Source of the DNA: Photobacterium sp. JCM 19050
Lineage (GTDB): Bacteria; Pseudomonadota; Gammaproteobacteria; Enterobacterales; Vibrionaceae
Assembly: GCA_001310455.1 (NCBI GenBank)
Contig: BAXG01000005.1
Span: 124,001-188,000, forward strand
DNA length: 64,000 nt
Direction: 5' to 3'
Numbering within the stretch: the stretch's first letter is position 1; each line of letters opens with the position of its first letter. The position numbers were made by a program, and so were the translations under genes. The notes beneath the pieces were generated by a model that did not search any database, had not been told where the DNA came from, and saw nothing but the letters and a program-made list of their open reading frames with translations. This document shows, piece by piece, positions 47,289-56,842 of the stretch.

Positions 47289-48946
47289 ATGACCCAAGAC
47301 GAACAGATAAAAGAGATTCAATCCAAGCTCTCTGACAAGTGGTGGAGACTGGACAACCTGTACAAGATAGAGAATGAAAAGGGCGAGCTCGTCACCTTCA
47401 AACTCCGCCCGGCTCAGCGGCTTCTTTTTGAGGTTATGCACTGGCTCAACATCATTTTGAAGGCAAGGCAGTTGGGCTTCTCAACAGCGATTGATATCTA
47501 CCTGCTAGATGAAGCGCTTTTCAACAAGAGCCTCAAATGCGGCATCATCGCCCAGGACCAACAGGCAGCCGGGGAGATATTTCGAACCAAGATTGAAATC
47601 CCTTTCGACAACCTGCCGGATTGGCTGAAATCCCGATTCCCTATCAAGTCCCGACGTTCGGGCGCAACTGGCGGCCATATCCTGTTTGAGCATGGCAGCA
47701 GTATTCAGGTTGCGACATCATTTCGCTCCGGCACGGTCCAGCGACTTCATGTCTCCGAGCACGGAAAGATATGTGCGAAGTACCCGGCGAAAGCAAGGAA
47801 GTGAGAACCGGTACCTTAAATGCCATTCACCCAGGTTGTGTCGCCTTCATTGAAAGTACGGCGGAAGGTGTAGGCACCGATTTCCATGCCATGTCCATGA
47901 AAGCCATTGAACTATTGCGGGCCGGACAACCTCTCACTCAGCTTGATTGGAAGTTCCATTTCTTCGCGTGGTGGCAAGACCCTAAGTATCGTGCGCCGGT
48001 ACCTAAGGGCGGGGTCGTGATGAACAAGCTACAGCGTGAATACTTTGACGCGGTGGAAGCGGCGATGGATTGTTCGATAGATGATGAGCAGCGTCAGTGG
48101 TACGTGCTCAAAGAGGCCGAGCAGGGTGAAGAGATGAAACAGGAGTTTCCGTCTACGCCCCTGGAAGCCTTTCTGGTCTCTGGCCGCCGTGTATTCAATG
48201 CCCACCACGTTATGCAGGCCGAGGGTGATTGTATAAACCCGCTTGTTGTTTACGACGTGGAGCCGGTCACGGGAAACCGGGAAAGAGTCGCCAAGCCCAA
48301 AAGTATGGATGAGCAAGGCCAGCGCTCAGTGATGAACCAGCTACTGGTTTGGGAAATACCAGACCCTGATGAGGATTACGCCATTGGCGTAGATATCGCT
48401 GAAGGGTTAGAGCATGGGGACCGTTCAAGCTTTGATGTGGTGAAGAAAAGCACCGGCGAGCAGGTTGCCCACTGGTTTGGGTTCCTCGATGTTGAGCTGT
48501 TTGCCCAGCTCACCGCCCATATCGGCAGGTGGTACAACACGGCCTTTATCGGACCGGAGCGAAACAACCACGGTCACGCCTTCGTCCTGAAGCTGAAAGA
48601 TATTTACCCGGTTAGCAGGATTTATTCAGAGCAGTACATCGACCGGGAAGATGAAGACGAAACCGTAAAACTCGGTTGGCTTACTACCAAACACTCAAAG
48701 CCTATTCTCACAGAAGGCATTAAGCCACTTCTGAAAGCGGGAAACTCCGGCATTCGATGGATAGGCACTGTCTCGGAGTTCCATACCTTCGTATACAACA
48801 AATCTGGTTCGATGGGTGCCCAGGAGGGCAACTATGACGACCAGGTGATGAGCTACCTCATTGCCCAGGAAATGCGGGTTCGTATGCCGAACCGAATCGT
48901 CAAAGACAACACGCCACGTAACAACACGCACTGGATGACGAAATAA
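47289..48946 (+). CDS. terminase large subunit (frameshifted)
   Basis: ATPase/nuclease motor that packages DNA into the head. The N-terminal ATPase half has LRPAQRLLFEVMHWLNIILKARQLGFST (adenine-binding and Walker A-like KARQLGFST) and LHVSEHGK. The nuclease half has YAIGVDIAEG with a catalytic Asp and ends with DDQVMSYLIAQ. One G missing near 47803 (GCA-AGG-GAA-GTG) splits it. About 552 residues after repair. TAATG overlap with the portal gene. Confidence 0.92.
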
Positions 48947-51034
48947 TGAATACAGCACTCAAACCAAAAGCGGTTGACCAGACCAAGATGCTCGAAATCA
49001 TGTCTGACATCGACGGCCAGCCTAACTGGCGCAGCAATGCCAAAAAGGCCCATGCTTATTATGACGGTGACCAGTTGTCCCCAAAGGTGATTGAAAAACT
49101 ACGGGAGCGCGGGCAACCCGAAACCATGCATAACCTGATAGCGCCGACCATTGACGGGGTGCTGGGCATGGAAGCCAAGACGCGGACAGATTTGCTGGTC
49201 ACAGCGGATGACCCAGACGATGAAATGGAAGCATTGGCCGAGGCGGTGAACGCTGAGTTTGCTGATGCGGCCAGACTGGGAAGGCTCGAAAAAGCCCGCT
49301 CTGATGCCTACGCCAATCAAATCAAGGGCGGCGTTGGGTTTGCCGAGGTGTACCGGAACCCGAATCCGTTTGGTTGTAAGTACCGCATCAAACAGGTACC
49401 GCGTGATGAAGTGTATTGGGACTGGCTGTCGGTTGAGCCGGATTGGTCTGATTGCCGGTGGGTAATGCGTGAGCGCTGGATTGATGTTGATGAGCTCAAG
49501 ACCATGGTGCCGGGTAAGGCGATGGTGCTTGAGCAGGCTACCAACAACTGGCACGGGTTTGTAGATACCCAGTTGGTTGATGGGGTAGACCCGCAGTTAG
49601 TGAGTGCGTGGGAAGAATACCATGGCTGGAATCGAGAGCAGACCGAATACCTGAGCCAGAACCGCAAGCGCATTCGTCTGCAGATTGTCTATATCCGCAC
49701 CATGGAGCGAAAGCCGGTGATAAAGCTTTCCAGTGGCCGGGTGATTGAGTACGACGGCAACAACATCATGCATGCCACGGCAGTGGGCATGGGGCGGGCG
49801 AAGCTGGTACAGGCACAGGTCAGCCGTATTATGGAGTCATGGTATGCCGGTCCGTACCATTTGGGTGACCGGCAATGTAGCGCCCCGCATGGGATGTTTC
49901 CGATTGTGCCGTTCTTTGGGTACCGAAAGGACAGCAATGGTGAGCCTTATGGCTTGATTGCCCGCGCTATCCCGGCGCAGGATGAGGTGAATTTCCGTCG
50001 TATTAAACTGACGTTCCTGTTGCAGGCGAAAAGGGTGATTGCGGACGAAGACGCCACAACCATGAGCGGGAGCAGGTGCTGGAAGAAGTTGAGCGTCCTG
50101 ATGGCTACATTGAGCTCAACCCGGACAGGAAACATAAGAAGACCATCAGTGAAACGCTGCAGGTTCAGCAGGATTTCCACATTGCCACCCAGCAGTTCCA
50201 GGTGATGCAAGAATCCATGAAGCTCATTCAGGACACCATGGGGATTTATTCAGCGTTCCTCGGGCAGGAAGGCGGAGCCGATTCCGGGGTAGCAATAGCG
50301 AACCTGGTCGAGCAGGGGGCGACAACCCTTGCTGAGATTAACGACAACTACCGTTTCGCCAGTCAGCTCCTGGGTGAATTGCTGTTGGGGTACATCCTCG
50401 AAGACATGGGCGAGCAAAAGAACCGGTCGGTTGTGATTAACCGAAAAGACAAGCACAAACGCAAAACGGTGGTGGTGAACGAGGAAACGGAGAAAGGGCT
50501 GAACAACGACATCAGCCGGCTTCGTGCCCATATCTCCCTGGCACCGATTCAGCAGACCACCGCCTACAAAGCGCAGCTTGCCGACAGGATGATGCAATTA
50601 ACCGCCCAACTGCCGCCACAGGTCCAAGCGGCGGTGATTGACCTGGTGGCTGAGCTTTCCGATATCCCGAACAAGGCCGAATTCATGGAACGTGTCCGTG
50701 GTGCGCTGGGAACGCCGAAGGACCCAGAGGATATGTCACCGGAAGAGCAGCAGGCCGCGATGGAGAAACAGCGCCAAGAGCAGGCGCAGCTTGAACTGGC
50801 AATGCGAGAGATGGCGGCGAAGGTCGAGAAGTTGGAAGCCGAGGCACAAAGGGCCAGTGCCAGCGCAGCAAGGGACAACGCATCAGCGGACAGCCAGCGA
50901 TACACCAATGCCAAAACCCAGGCTGAAACCGGTGTGATTTTAAAAGAAATGGAGCGCCTGACCCAAGAAATAGAGGGATCAAACGGCAATACGGGGATGC
51001 CTTGCAGGCGCAGATTGATGCGATTCAGTTGTAG
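48946..51034 (+). CDS. P22-type portal protein (two frameshifts)
   Basis: Dodecameric portal through which DNA enters the head. The N terminus (WRSNAKKAHAYYDGDQLSPK, LRERGQPETMHNLIAPTIDG) and the middle (VPRDEVYWDWLSVEPDWSDC) match the P22 gp1-like portal family. A C is missing near 50072 (ATG-AGC-CGG-GAG) and a G in GGGG near 50994; the second repair gives the tail GDALQAQIDAIQL with a stop at 51032-51034. About 697 residues. The C-terminal part is a coiled coil rich in Ala, Glu and Gln. Confidence 0.9.
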
Positions 51035-51288
51035 GTTTTGTGGGTTGCCAGTTCAATCACCGTAATCACACAACCAAGTCTTGAAGATCCAACTGGCCGG
51101 CCCCGCTACTCTATGAACAACCAGTGATAAACCGCAGTGTTAAAGCTGCAACATAGATTTGCCGTAAGCAATGACTTAATGGTGGAAATGACAAAACGAA
51201 GTAGACAGCTTTGTTGTTCGAAAGCATTGGCTACTTAAGCAGCCAAAAGAATACTATTGCTTATTGACCGGAGAAGGGCTCATATTTG

Positions 51289-51846
51289 TTATGCAGATTT
51301 TTCCAACCACTGTTTCTGAGTGATTTTATATAAACAATGCCGCTCCAAAGGATGACCTTTAACCACCTTTGGATGACCAAAGTCTTGATTCGTATTGACC
51401 ATTCCCAATTTCAGCATTACTCGCTGAGAAGGAAGATTTTGCAACGTGGTAAACGCATAAACTGAAGGAGCATTAAGCTCTTCAAATGCGAATTGTAATG
51501 CCTTTTTTGCCGCTTCAGGCGCATAGCCTAAACCCCAAAACTCCGATGACAAACGCCAACCAATTTCGATAAAAGGGGCATTGGGAAATCCACTATTTTC
51601 ATCTTGACTATGCAACCCAACAAAACCAATAAACTGCCCAGTTTCTTTCAACTCAACAGCCCAGAAACCCCAACCTCTTTCCGAAATAAGGCTTTGGATT
51701 TTATTGGCTTGCTCATAACTCTCTTCGCGTGAAAGTGGAGTAAGAAAATACCTCATCACATGTGCGTCAGAGCATAACTCAGCATAAGGTTGATAATCTC
51801 CACTTTTCCACTGACGCAGAATAAGTCTGTCGGTTTCCATTTTCAT
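51289..51846 (-). CDS. GNAT acetyltransferase (RimJ-like), cargo gene
   Basis: 185 residues with the GNAT fold of the RimJ/RimL branch (TDRLILRQWKSGDY, FIEIGWRLSSEFWGLGYAPEA with the acetyl-CoA loop). Substrate unknown. It lies on the opposite strand between portal and scaffold genes and is AT-rich, which marks it as a moron. No gene is seen in the flanks 51035-51288 and 51847-52196. Confidence 0.85.
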   Translation of the reverse strand: MKMETDRLILRQWKSGDYQPYAELCSDAHVMRYFLTPLSREESYEQANKIQSLISERGWGFWAVELKETGQFIGFVGLHSQDENSGFPNAPFIEIGWRLSSEFWGLGYAPEAAKKALQFAFEELNAPSVYAFTTLQNLPSQRVMLKLGMVNTNQDFGHPKVVKGHPLERHCLYKITQKQWLEKSA

Positions 51847-52196
51847 ACTAGATTCTCAATGTGAAGATTACATCTGCATAACAATTTAACAGAAGGCAAC
51901 TTGCATGTTTTTCTACCTTCGTTTTGCTGTATAGTTCTATGACGCTGTAACACATTGTTCGAACTTATCTCGTGATTTCTGATGGATAGACATATTCATC
52001 AGAATCCCTTTTTCACGTTTTCGTGCACGCGCCTGATAGTCTTCCAAAAAACTACTAAATCATTTTCCTATGTGAATAACCATTTCCAGCAATTATATGG
52101 CTGTCATCTATTAATATCACAAAGCCATGAGATAAAACTCAAGGGTATCCTATGTATTGCTTTCTTTATTCCTACAAGTGAGCAAATTCGGGGGGT

Positions 52197-52270
52197 GGTT
52201 TTGCATGTTGCCGAAATCTGCGTTATTTTATTCCCATCGTGTAAAGCCTCGCCCATTTGGGTGGGGCTTT
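52197..52270 (+). promoter_or_regulatory. late-operon RNA switch, copy B
   Basis: GGTTTTGCAT (52197-52206) pairs with GTGTAAAGCC (52239-52248) through ten pairs including three G-U. AAAGCCTCGCCC (52243-52254) pairs with GGGTGGGGCTTT (52259-52270), two G-U, forming a terminator with a T-run. The arms overlap at 52243-52248, so the folds are exclusive, as in copy A. TTGCCGAAATCT in the loop is identical in both copies. Precedes the scaffold and capsid genes. Confidence 0.65.
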
Positions 52271-52286
52271 TTCGTAAGTGGTTCTG

Positions 52287-52314
52287 AGCCCTGGCAGTTG
52301 CCGGGGCTTTTTTT
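52287..52314 (+). terminator. second terminator before the scaffold gene
   Basis: AGCCCTGGCA (52287-52296) with TGCCGGGGCT (52299-52308), then TTTTTT. The same tandem layout as at 44585/44629. Confidence 0.85.
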
Positions 52315-52392
52315 GTTTGTGCCGCTAAGGGTTTTCACTGAGAGCCCTTAACCGCACAGACAGCGATACGTCTACACAGGAGAAAGCACGTC

Positions 52393-53395
52393 ATGAGCGT
52401 TGAACTTGATTTCGAATTCACTGGCAAGGAAACACCGGAAGAACTGGATGCGATGCTGGACAGCTTGGAAGACCTGGAACTGGCTGACGAGCCAGGGACC
52501 AGTGACGCCAGCACCGGCAGCGAGCCAGAACTGAAATCTGAAGAGCCTGACTCAACACCTGATGTCGATACTGGTGCAGCTTCGGCGCTGCGGGTGAAGA
52601 AACGGGCACTCAGGGTGAGGATGACACCAAGCCTGAAGGCGTTGCCACTAAAGACAACCAGCACATCATTCCGTTTGAAGTCCTTGAGCGTGAGCGTGAC
52701 GAAAAACGCCAGCTCAATGAGGAACTGGAAAAGCTCAAATCTGAACGTGGCGAATGGGAGCAGGGCCAGCGGTTGCTGGAGTTGCGTAACAAGCAGCTTG
52801 AAAAGCTTGGCATCAATCCAGAAGACCTGCCGGAAAACCTCGACATCACCGACGAACAACTTGATTCACTGACCGATGACTATCCCGAGGTGGGCAAGGT
52901 GATTAAACACCTGGTTGCAAGGTGAAGTCATTTGAAACTACGTCGCCACCGACAGAACCCAGTCAAGAGCAGAGCCCCGCTGAAAGCAACCCGGTTGCGG
53001 AGGCGATCAAGGGCAATGCTGACCTCAATGCCTGGCGGACTGAAGGCGGGGACAAGTGGAGCAAGGCGTTGGATATCGACGATGAATTACGTGCCGATCC
53101 CCATTGGCAGGACAAGCCATTGGCTGACCGTTTTACCGAAGTGTCCCGGCGCGTCAACGCCGCGTTTGAAAAACCGGCGGCGTCGGCAAACTCACAAGAG
53201 GTCAGAGCTAAAGCCGAAGCGGCGGAAGAGCAGGCGAATGCTGACCTCCCTGCTTCACCGTCGGAAGTGGGTGCGACAAGTGCGCACCAGGGTACGGTGA
53301 TGGACAAGGTGGCGAACGCAGACGCTGACGAGGTTGGCGCGATGTTCGACAACATGTCTGATGACCAAATCGAAGCACTTCTGTCAACTCTCTAG
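52393..53395 (+). CDS. capsid scaffolding protein (two frameshifts)
   Basis: Acidic, helical protein directly before the major capsid gene, the normal scaffold position. Restoring single bases near 52583 and 52920 gives one frame of about 334 residues: acidic N terminus (ELDAMLDSLEDLELADE), middle coiled coil (LERERDEKRQLNEELEKLK), LGINPEDLPENLD, then a C-terminal part ending DNMSDDQIEALLSTL. Directs capsid assembly and is lost or cleaved on maturation; assignment rests on composition and position. Confidence 0.78.
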
Positions 53396-53423
53396 CGGCG
53401 TGTAGACGCCATTCGTTTGTAAG

Positions 53424-53450
53424 GGACCCGTCCATTGTGGCGGGTTCTTT
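53424..53450 (+). terminator. weak terminator before the capsid gene
   Basis: GGACCCG (53424-53430) with CGGGTTC (53441-53447) followed by a short interrupted T-run. Confidence 0.45.
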
Positions 53451-53468
53451 CGTTTGAGGATTTAGAAG

Positions 53469-54678
53469 ATGACGAACATTACCAAGCAGCAGGCGCGGAT
53501 GATCCAGCAGGTGGCACTTTACACGGCCACCAACCGGAACCGCTCCTTTGTGAACATGCTCACCGAGGATTCGCCCAAACAGGCGACCGGGGACAAGAAA
53601 GGTGAACGCCAGTCTTCCCCGCATGCGCCCATTGTAAGGGTGACTGACCTGTCAAAGACGGCGGGTGATTCGGTGGATATGCAGATTGTCCACGGCCTTT
53701 CCAAACGTCCGACCATGGGTGACAAGAAAATCGAAGGCCGGGGTGAAGGACTGGATTTCACGGACTTCGAGCTCAATATCGACCAGGGACGTCATCAGGT
53801 CGATGCGGGCGGTAAGATGGCCCAGCAGCGCACCGTCCACGATCTTCGCAAAACCGCAAGGACGTTGCTCGGTCCTTACTTCAACAACCTGCAAGACCAG
53901 ATTGCCACGGTACAGATTGCCGGGGCGCGTGGTGACTATATCCACGACGATATCATTGTCCCGCTCGAAAACCATGACGAGTACGGCGAGATCATGATTA
54001 ACGAGGTGCTGCCGCCCACCTATGACCGTCATTTCTTCGGGGGTGATGCGACAAGCTTTGACCAGCTTGATCAGGCGGATGTGTTCAGCCTCGAAACCGT
54101 GGACAACCTCAGCCTCTACATTGAGGAAATGGCGCACCCCCTTCAGCCGATTCGTTTTACCGGCGATGAGATGGCAGGGGATGAGCCGTTCTTCTTGCTC
54201 GAGGTGACGCCCCGCCAGTGGGACAGTTGGAAGAAAACCACGTCCTACAAGGAATGGCAGCAAATTGTGGCATCAGCCATGACACGCTCGCGCAACTTCA
54301 AGCACCCGGTGTTCTCCGGGGAGTGTGCCATGTGGGGCAACATCCTTGTGCGCAAGTACAAAGGCATGCCCATCCGGTTCAACGTGGCTCAACGGTCGAT
54401 GTGTCAAACAATGATGACAACGCCACTGTCACGCAGGCCACGGCGGGCACCACCATTGACCGCGCGATGTTGCTGGGCGGCCAGGCGCTGGCGTCAGCTG
54501 GGGCAAAACGTCTGCAGGGACCCAGTTCTCCATGCATGAAGAGAAAACGGATGCGGGTAACCGCACTGAAATCACCATTGGCTGGATGAACGGCCTCAAG
54601 AAAATCCGCTTCAAGGACAAGGCTGGCCGTGCGAACGACCACGGTGTCATTGCCCTGGATACGGCGGTCACCCTTTAA
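53469..54678 (+). CDS. major capsid protein, DUF4043/N4-gp56 type (two frameshifts)
   Basis: Main shell protein. N terminus RSFVNMLTEDSPKQ and the block ITDLSKTAGDSVDMQIVHGL-like sequence (VRVTDLSKTAGDSVDMQIV), RPTMGDKKIEGRGEGLDF and DEMAGDEPFFLL match the DUF4043 / N4-gp56-like capsid family. Bases are missing near 54393 and 54500; repair reads STVDVSNNDDNATVTQATAG and TEITIGWMNGLKKIRFKDKAG to TAA 54676-54678, about 403 residues. Confidence 0.85.
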
Positions 54679-54687
54679 CCTCTGGGC

Positions 54688-54710
54688 AAAGGCGGCAAGT
54701 CCGCCTTTTT
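54688..54710 (+). terminator. terminator after the capsid gene
   Basis: AAAGGCGG (54688-54695), CAAGT, CCGCCTTT (54701-54708) then TT. Probably sets the capsid to downstream transcript ratio. Confidence 0.8.
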
Positions 54711-54732
54711 CTGACTTTGTGGAGAAGAAATC

Positions 54733-55113
54733 ATGGCGAAGATTAAAGCCCCAACCATGCATGACCGCATGTATGTGGGTACACATGGCAACCTGTCTGT
54801 CGCGTTCAGTAAAGCGTCTTTGAGCGCGGCAGCCGTCAACACCGAAGTGGAGCTTCTTGACGTGCCAATTGGCATCAAGGTTGTTGCCCTTCGAATCAAT
54901 ACCGACGGCCTTGGCGCGGGTGTCACGGTAGACGTCAAGCTGGGTACCAAAACCCTCAAGGCGGGCATCGATGTGGCGACGGCAACAAACCAGATTATCG
55001 CCCTGCCTTCGGCTTACACCGACCAAAAGGCGGTGTTGATGGCGGTTATCAAGGGGGCAGAAGCCAACGGTGTGCTTGAAATTAACCCCGAGTACCTGTC
55101 TGTCGGTTACTGA
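54733..55113 (+). CDS. probable head decoration or structural protein
   Basis: 126 residues, beta-rich (VNTEVELLDVPIGIKVVALRI, VTVDVKLGTKTLKAGID), directly after the capsid gene and flanked by terminators. Position and size suit a decoration or head-stabilising protein; no family recognised. Confidence 0.65.
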   Translation: MAKIKAPTMHDRMYVGTHGNLSVAFSKASLSAAAVNTEVELLDVPIGIKVVALRINTDGLGAGVTVDVKLGTKTLKAGIDVATATNQIIALPSAYTDQKAVLMAVIKGAEANGVLEINPEYLSVGY

Positions 55114-55131
55114 TTCCTACCTGGGACCTTT

Positions 55132-55153
55132 GGGCACTTCGGTGCCCTTTTTT
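55132..55153 (+). terminator. terminator in the head gene cluster
   Basis: GGGCAC, TTCG, GTGCCC (55132-55147) followed by TTTTTT. Confidence 0.85.
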
Positions 55154-55170
55154 ATTTGAGAGAGACGACC

Positions 55171-55620
55171 ATGAGCAACATTGCCATTGCCTACATTGGC
55201 CCCAAACCGGTCAAACGCGACACCATTACCGGCAGCCGCCAGGTGTTTCCCCGGTTTCAGCCCATTAACGTCACACCGAACGTGGCCGCCATCCTGCTTC
55301 GTTATGACAAGGTGTTCGTTGAAGCTGACCGGCTTGACGAGGCCAAGGCGGCAGAAAAAGCGCAAAAGGCAGCCGAAGAGCAGGCAGCGAAGGAAGCGCA
55401 AGAGTTAGCCCAAAAGCAAGCCGCAGAAAGTGACCTGACGGTGGTGGTGGAGGGGGAAGCCTTCGACCTTGCCAAAATGAACAGCCCCAAGATTGCCGCG
55501 CTTGTTGAAGGGGCTGGGTTGGACTTTGCCCCCAAGGGTGCCCAAGAGGCTGTCGGGGATTACAAGAAGCGTGTTCGCGACGCTTTCATCAGTGTCACAT
55601 TGGCCAGTAAGGAAGACTGA
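55171..55620 (+). CDS. hypothetical structural/assembly protein with coiled coil
   Basis: 149 residues from ATG 55171. Beta-like N terminus (RQVFPRFQPINVTPNVAAIL), a central Ala/Glu/Gln coiled coil (residues about 58-85), and a helical C terminus. Between decoration and connector genes; TGATG overlap with the next gene. Confidence 0.6.
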   Translation: MSNIAIAYIGPKPVKRDTITGSRQVFPRFQPINVTPNVAAILLRYDKVFVEADRLDEAKAAEKAQKAAEEQAAKEAQELAQKQAAESDLTVVVEGEAFDLAKMNSPKIAALVEGAGLDFAPKGAQEAVGDYKKRVRDAFISVTLASKED

Positions 55621-56219
55621 TGAAGCAAGTCCCTGTCTCTGATTTCCTGCCAACACTCAGGACCATGGTGAACGTGCCCCTGGATTTTGTGATGGCGCAG
55701 GCCGTGGTGGAAGCGGCAGCGGAGTTTTGTTCCAAAAGTAACGTCCTCCTTCACACTCGTGAGCTCGACAGGGTCTATGAGTACCAGACCATTCGGGTTG
55801 TCGGTGGTTCATCGTTGAACCGCCGCACGCTCGGTGGCCTTAAAACCGGGGAAATCCTGTCTGTTCAGTCAAAAGGTGAGCCGTTGGAAAAGGACAGGGA
55901 TTATCACCTGCTGGAGAAGGATGCCATCTACTTTCTCCGTGATTTGACTGACGTACGCATCGTTTGCAGCGTGGTACCACAAGACGGTGCCGAGTATTTG
56001 CCGGACGCCCTCTTTGATGACTGGAAAAAAGGGGTCTGTGCCGGCGCGGCGTCGCTGTTGCTTCTCCAGCCTGACGCTGACTGGGCAGAGCCCGGTCTTG
56101 CCGCGTACTACGAAACCCTGTTTAACGAAGAGGTCAGCAAAGCCAGGCGTTGGCGTGTAGAAGCCAGTCCGGAAACCACCTTTCAAAACCCCGTGCGCCG
56201 TAACCGGAGCTTTTTCTGA
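55620..56219 (+). CDS. head-tail connector/adaptor-like protein 1
   Basis: 199 residues. The start LPTLRTMVNVPLDFVMAQAVVEAAAEFCSKS resembles phage connector proteins that dock under the portal; the middle is beta-rich. Function inferred from place after the head genes. Coupled by overlap to the next gene. Confidence 0.6.
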   Translation: MKQVPVSDFLPTLRTMVNVPLDFVMAQAVVEAAAEFCSKSNVLLHTRELDRVYEYQTIRVVGGSSLNRRTLGGLKTGEILSVQSKGEPLEKDRDYHLLEKDAIYFLRDLTDVRIVCSVVPQDGAEYLPDALFDDWKKGVCAGAASLLLLQPDADWAEPGLAAYYETLFNEEVSKARRWRVEASPETTFQNPVRRNRSFF

Positions 56220-56842
56220 TGACGATTAAAGCGCTGTTAGACACGCTGTCGAATGAGTTGGTGGACCCGAGAAATGCCTTCTGGTCCCGTGAAAGCTTGA
56301 TGGATTACATCAACCAGGCGCTCTCGATGATCATCATTTTGCTCCCTCAGGAAGGCAGGCAGCAAAGAACGTTTGATGTCACCGATGGCACCGTACAGGC
56401 ACCGGCAAAGGCGGTCAGCCTGCTTTCTGCAGACATGGCCGGAAACCGGGCACTGAGCTTTGTCGATATCAACAAGCTCAATCAACTCGACCCCGGATGG
56501 CGAACCAAAACCGGCCAGCCTTCGGTGTGGACACAGGCGAGCGGCCAATACCTTTCTTATGAGCTTTTTCCCAGACCAGACTCAGCCGTCACGGTGACAG
56601 ATGCCTGGTCGGTCAGGCCTTCGGTCACCGATGAAACAGAGGTACTTCCCATCAATGAGGTGTACCTGCCCGCTGTTATCGATTTTGTGATGTACCGGGC
56701 TTACGGAAAGGACGGGCAAGACCAGTCAAACCTCAATAAGTCGATGCTCCATTTCCAGGCGTTCGACGCGGCAATGGGCGGTAAGGCAAAGCGGTATATG
56801 CAGCGCAACCATGAGCGGGATATCAAAGAGGCGAAGCGATAA
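56219..56842 (+). CDS. head-tail adaptor-like protein 2
   Basis: 207 residues; FWSRESLMDYINQALSMIIILLPQE and the C-terminal VIDFVMYRAYGKDGQDQSN match the helical adaptor proteins (gp4/gp6-like position) widespread in podoviruses. Overlaps both neighbours. Confidence 0.68.
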   Translation: MTIKALLDTLSNELVDPRNAFWSRESLMDYINQALSMIIILLPQEGRQQRTFDVTDGTVQAPAKAVSLLSADMAGNRALSFVDINKLNQLDPGWRTKTGQPSVWTQASGQYLSYELFPRPDSAVTVTDAWSVRPSVTDETEVLPINEVYLPAVIDFVMYRAYGKDGQDQSNLNKSMLHFQAFDAAMGGKAKRYMQRNHERDIKEAKR

